Assembly: GCF_020382885.2 (NCBI RefSeq) | Contig: NC_058516.1 | Coordinates: 5,922,594-5,986,593, forward strand | Length of the DNA: 64,000 bases | Direction of reading: 5' to 3' | Origin: Scatophagus argus | Taxonomy: Eukaryota; Chordata; Actinopteri; Scatophagidae | Shown: one piece after another, positions 55,946 through 64,000 of the stretch | How positions within the stretch are numbered: the stretch's first letter is position 1 | Layout of the letters: every line of letters starts with the position of its first letter | The notes under the pieces: generated by a model | The model's database searches: none | Seen by the model: the letters and a program-made list of their open reading frames with translations, nothing else | Told to the model about the DNA's origin: nothing | Translations under genes and position numbers: made by a program

Positions 55946-58900
55946 TGGGGACCCTGAGTGTATACACCAGATTGACTGGCTCACTGGCTCAGTGAAGCAG
56001 GTAACCCAGTGTTGAACTTGCTTTGTGATACAGACCCCACGAACTGGATCTTTATGACTCCACCAGTTAAAGATGGATAATGTGACACTTTATTGATCTC
56101 CATAAGGAAATTCAATTCTGTTTTCTGTTCGGGATTCAGTCAGATGGTCTCGAAATGTGAGCCATGAGTATCTGAACTGGTTCCTGTGACCCCAGCAGCC
56201 TCTTTATGTTCATCCTCTCACCTTCAGCCCAGATTCTGGTTGCTGAGTGGGTAAAAATAGGACACATCTGAAGTCATGTTTAGGCTTTCACCATCACTGG
56301 TCCAAGGCCAAGAAAAACACATGTGAAGGATGAAACAGTTATTTTGTTGTCATTTTCTCTTGAAGGAAGTTTGGTTGATTAGTTCTGGGGTGAGTGAGTT
56401 ATTTCTGTCATATAAATCTGCAAGGAACAGCACCTAAGCTGCATCACACTGTGTTTGTTTTCAGATTGTTCCTGCACCATTTGCAGAATCATTTGTTTTT
56501 CTCTTAAGTACACTGAAAAACGTAAAAATAACACGATGAAGTAACACTGTAAAAAAACTGTATTTTGAGCTCTGTGTGTTGTGTCTTCTGAGAACTGACA
56601 GATTGTTTTGTGGGGAGATTCGACATGAAATGGGTTTCTGACATGCGGGCTGTGGTTTTAATTCCCGCTGAATTGTTTCCGAGGAGAATGAACATCAAGT
56701 GAAGAGTTGCGAGACGAAGATGTCAGCATTGGTTTCTAAAAATGCATTTTCTGGACACCTGAGTTGTTTTCAGATGTGAATATGGCGTCCACATGCACCA
56801 ACTAAAACCAAATCCTCAGTTGTGACGTTTGTGTGCCTGTGTGAATTGCACTCAGTGGAGCTAGGGAAAACCATTTTTATAAAAGCTGTACACTGGAATC
56901 ATTTAATTTTTCTCCCTGGAGGAAACTGCTTTTAAGTGCGGTGTCACGAGGGAATTACTGCGTTAGTGTTTCTGTCACATCATGTAAACTGTTCACTCTT
57001 GATTTAGAAGGAAGAAAGAAAGAAGAATGTACTTCTCAAGTCAATCACAAATGCTTTATTTAATTCCACTATGCCTTTTTATTTCACTTGAGGGGTTTAA
57101 CAGATGAGAACTTGGCAGTTCTGTTTCCAATAAACTGGACAAGCAAACAAAGAATCGTTGTGTCCTCATTGCAATATGCAGTTTATCCACTTTGAGAGAG
57201 AAAACAAAACCTGCATTATCACATGTATGAATCTGCTCCTTCAAGCTTCTTTTGTATATTTATTTTTCTTGTAAACAGATGTCATTAAAAAAAACAACAA
57301 AAACAGAACTCGTCGCTGTTGGTCTGATTGTTTTTCAGCAAGTGGATTTCTCGTTTTGGAACAGAACTCTTTGATAAATTTCACTTCTAGGAGCTCATGC
57401 CATATCAGGTCACGGCATCAATGACATCCACGCTCGTCTCTGCTTCTACTCTGCTACAGGTTTACATCACTTCCACTGTGTGAGGCTACATACTGTAGAT
57501 AGCAGCTGTTGGTTTGCTCTCTTAGTGTAGACTTGTTAGTGTGCGCTGAGGAGTTAGTGTATCTCTTTTTTTAAAATCTGTAACCTATTCACTACAACCT
57601 GAGATGGAAGATGTAATCTATTCTTGGTTAAAATTTTCTGCGGACCCGATGACACTCCTGGTAAATAAATACATTATTATTCACAATAATGAGACATGTA
57701 GTAATTCACAGTACTCAGCGGAAGGAAACAAAGCAGAAGGAGGGAGATATATGGTACAACTGTCGACTCATTCAGATACATCTTTGTCGGCCGATAATAC
57801 AAACACTGTGTGCCTCCGTATTTACATATTCAGTACATTCCTATCCCACTGCAGCAGGCACCGTCAAGTAGTACTGACATACACAAGAAGGTGGGCCGAG
57901 ACATGAGGAGGCTGCCGACCAACTCGCACACACACACTGAGGAGGACGAGGAAGGCCCTGAAAGATGAAACCTTTTGGGGTTTTTTTCTGGTTTGAAGTG
58001 GCCGGGACTCAGTTGGAAAGAAGTGATGTCACGCATCTGTTTGCACCAATCAAAGCTCAGCAACAGGTCAGTCAAAGTGCAGGCTGTTTGTGTGAACCGA
58101 ATGTGATCAAACCGAACCCGCATGACGTTTTCTTTCTCAGACTTTAACTTTCATTGCTGCTTTTGTAATCATAAGCGGCCACACAGCGGCATTGGAAACG
58201 ATGGATAGAAGGATGTCATCCATGTATTTTAAACAAATTTAAGGTAATAGAGAAATACTTTCATTTGGAACCAAATGTTCAGCAGTCTGGACTGCTGTGG
58301 AGACTTAAATGACCTTCTGACTTCTGAGGTCGTGTCTGACTCATACGTGAACTCCATCCACCCTCACGGTCTGCAGTGTAGTGTTTGGGTTCGACAAACC
58401 TCTCATCTCTTGGCCCTGTGAGCCAGACGGAGCCTGTCCTGCGAGGACGACGCCCCCCGGGCACATTTGACACCAACACTGACAGGACTGGACCAAGACA
58501 GGAGGAAATCAATCAGCGTAACAGTGAGAGTAAGAGAAAGTAAGAAAAAGAGACAAAGAGCTGGAAAAGGGAGCAACGGAACGGGCTGGTTGTGATGGCG
58601 GCAGAGTAAAAAGGGATATTTTGGGCAAAGGCTGGCGCTTGGGAAAGAAGGGGCAAGCAGACACAGGTCGAACACGCTGCACACATCATAGCCCTGGCCT
58701 GTGTTTCCCATAGGTACACACCGGCCAGCAGGGGACCTGTTCGCTGCTACCAGTTAGCGTAATGAAGGCATCGGCTCATACCAGTTTACAGTCAGCTTTC
58801 ACTGTAAATGGCTGATTAAAGTACAGAACGGATGTCTGGGTTTAGTGGTCTGAATGTTTCCGAGCGTGGGAGGTGATACCACCTCATTTGTCCCTGCCTT

Positions 58901-59527
58901 TCTGCGTGTACCTACGGCCATCATAGTGCGAACATCATGTGCGTCAAGCTTAAGGAGCAAACATGATTGGAGCACTACGCTGGTTTGGCGAAACTGAGCA
59001 GTCTAAAATATCAGGCACATTTTGAACTTCTCCTTGTCACAACCGTTCAAGTTTTGCTACTATATATCTGGCAGCACCAAAATTAGCCTCCGTGGAGGAA
59101 ACCAGCGGCCTCTTTTTTTTTTTTTTTTTGGAATGGAAGGCATATTTCATATCAAGAGGAATAACTACAGATAGAAAAAGAGATATGTCCGTGGAAAGGC
59201 GCCATGGTATACAACGATGAAATAAAAGAGTTGTCCTTTTGCCCTTTTCCTCCCAAAAAACAGGAACGCAACCAGCACTAAAGGTAGAATAAAGCGATGA
59301 AATGTTAGCTGCAAACGCCTGCACGGGGCTGCAGGAATCTCACGCTGTAGTCATCTGAGGAGGAGAGGCAGTGGGAAGCGCTTTTTCAACAAGATAAGGA
59401 CATCAGAGAGAGCTTAGCTGGCATGCTGAAGGCATTTTTTTGTCAGAGCAGAGGGGTCGTTTAGTAGTTTCCAATGTTTTCTGATTTGGTGGGGGGGGAT
59501 TCTTTATTAGAGCAGGGAGGGGGGCTA
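55946..59527. other. Tail-to-tail intergenic region; fam117b 3' UTR side
   Basis: ica1l and fam117b converge here. tttatt at 57054-57059 (AATAAA on the minus strand) is a candidate distal polyadenylation signal for fam117b, which would give a 3' UTR of about 2.5 kb. A T20 run lies at about 59109-59128. tgacactttattgatctccataaggaaattcaatt near 56078 resembles another LINE tail. No coding exon was supported; open frames here are short and featureless. Confidence 0.45.
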
Positions 59528-62747
<3,220 letters not shown>

Positions 62748-63936
62748 CTGGACGCGATGGCGGGGGACCGAGAGGAGAATGAGGAGCCGAGCGCTCAGAG
62801 GGAGAGGAGGGGGGGGGTTGTCAGAGGAGGCGCAGGAGAACCACAGAGAGATGTGGAAGGTTAAGGCCACAGATGCAGTCTGAGGAGGACAGAGAAGGAG
62901 AGACGACTTTAGAGGAGTTCAGTCAGCCTGGACATGTAAACAAGGTATTTGTCAACACATGATAAAAACATCAACAAATCAGCAGACACACAGCTGGGCT
63001 GCGGGATAAGCTCACGGCTGTCTTACTTAGTCTGTCTAGATTTGTGTGTGTGTGTGTATTTGTGTCTATGAGTGTGTGTGCTCCCAGATTGATGTTAATC
63101 CACAGAGCGGATACCCCCCCCCCTTAGTCTCACACATCCCCCTGGTTAATGGCATTAAAACAGCTTAAGGAGGGTGGAGGAGTGAGGGCAGGTGCTGGCT
63201 TCTGCCCGACTGACCCTGATTCAGAGCTGCAGCAGCAGCGTGTGTTGCATGGGTGCACGGGTCCACTGACACCCATGGGCCCTCGCTGGGTACCAACCAG
63301 CATCAGCATCAGTTTTGCATAGGAAAATAAACACAATAAGCGTTTATAAATATTCCCCGAAGAGGTGAAAGGGCAGTTTCCACACTGTGAAGATTTCTGC
63401 AGTGCTTTGAATAAATATGCATTTATATTTACTTTAACCAAACCATAACAAACGTAGCATAAAGACAAATGACTAAAACATGGCGTAACATTAGCAGACT
63501 CATAAAGTTTGATAAAGAGGTCACCATAATTATACCTTAATACTGCAGCGTCTCCACGTGCTGTGTAACTCATAATATTAATGTTCAGAGGTTTTATATA
63601 AAGCTTATAGCAACCCGTTTAAACAAGAGAACAACAATGCAGCAGTAACGAAGCCGCACACAAACAACAGAATCCATTTTAATGGCTGCAAAGCAACTTA
63701 CAGAATAAAGAGAGCATCTGTTTGTTTATTTGTTTCATTCATTTATTTATTTATTTTAATGGATGCTGGCAGTCCAAATAACAACACACTGTACATGCAG
63801 CCTTTATTCATACAAACAGACTGCATCCCTGGCAGTGCTGGTCCCGGAGCTAAATTTGGCAGAGGCCTTGACCAGTGCACATCGCTGTTGCTAGGGAACA
63901 AGGCTGACTGATCTTCCCACAGCTGCCGTTGCTATG

Positions 63937-63970
<34 letters not shown>

Positions 63971-64000
63971 CAGGGGTTTGTCTATCAGCAAAATGCTCAG
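62748..64000 (-). other. fam117b intron to the right edge
   Basis: No further exon was recognised. The (TG)n array at 63940-63967, C-runs near 63113-63124 and AT-rich sequence around 63710-63760 are the visible features. The first exons of fam117b must lie beyond 64000. Confidence 0.5.
63940..63967. repeat. (TG)n microsatellite
   Basis: About 14 TG units near the right edge. Confidence 0.92.

Overview
The window is vertebrate nuclear DNA from a ray-finned, probably percomorph, fish. Every gene is split into many short exons with GT-AG introns. The introns are short and rich in CA/TG microsatellites, the dispersed repeats look like common teleost repeat types, and the predicted proteins match vertebrate families. 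There are no operons, CRISPR arrays or prokaryotic features.

Layout. (1) 562-32597, minus strand: most of a very large axonemal gene, cfap47. I resolved 58 exons with consistent reading phase, about 2,672 codons; the 3' end lies off the left edge. Two tRNA genes (Gly-GCC and Asp-GTC) lie antisense in its introns, with a decayed LINE reverse-transcriptase fragment, a SINE with a 12-bp target duplication and several microsatellites. (2) 33436-36460, minus: nufip1, a box C/D snoRNP assembly factor. (3) 37324-41775, plus, head-to-head with nufip1: nop58, a core box C/D snoRNP protein. Four of its introns each hold a box C/D snoRNA (two SNORD70-like, two SNORD11-like). (4) 43107-46533, plus: wdr12, a 60S ribosome biogenesis factor. 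(5) about 47560-55310, plus: ica1l, a BAR-domain protein. (6) 59528-62747, minus: the 3' part of fam117b; its 5' exons lie off the right edge.

nop58, wdr12, ica1l and fam117b match the gene content of human 2q33, which supports their identities. To my knowledge nufip1 and cfap47 lie on other human chromosomes, so their place here is a fish arrangement or a lineage-specific rearrangement.

The most interesting biology is the 33.4-46.5 kb block. It puts a C/D snoRNP assembly factor, a C/D core protein, four C/D guide RNAs aimed at one short stretch of 18S rRNA, and a large-subunit assembly factor side by side. Two of the genes share one short divergent promoter region. I found no clearly new type of genetic system. 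All coordinates come from reading by eye; exon ends were set by splice-site consensus, reading phase and family similarity.
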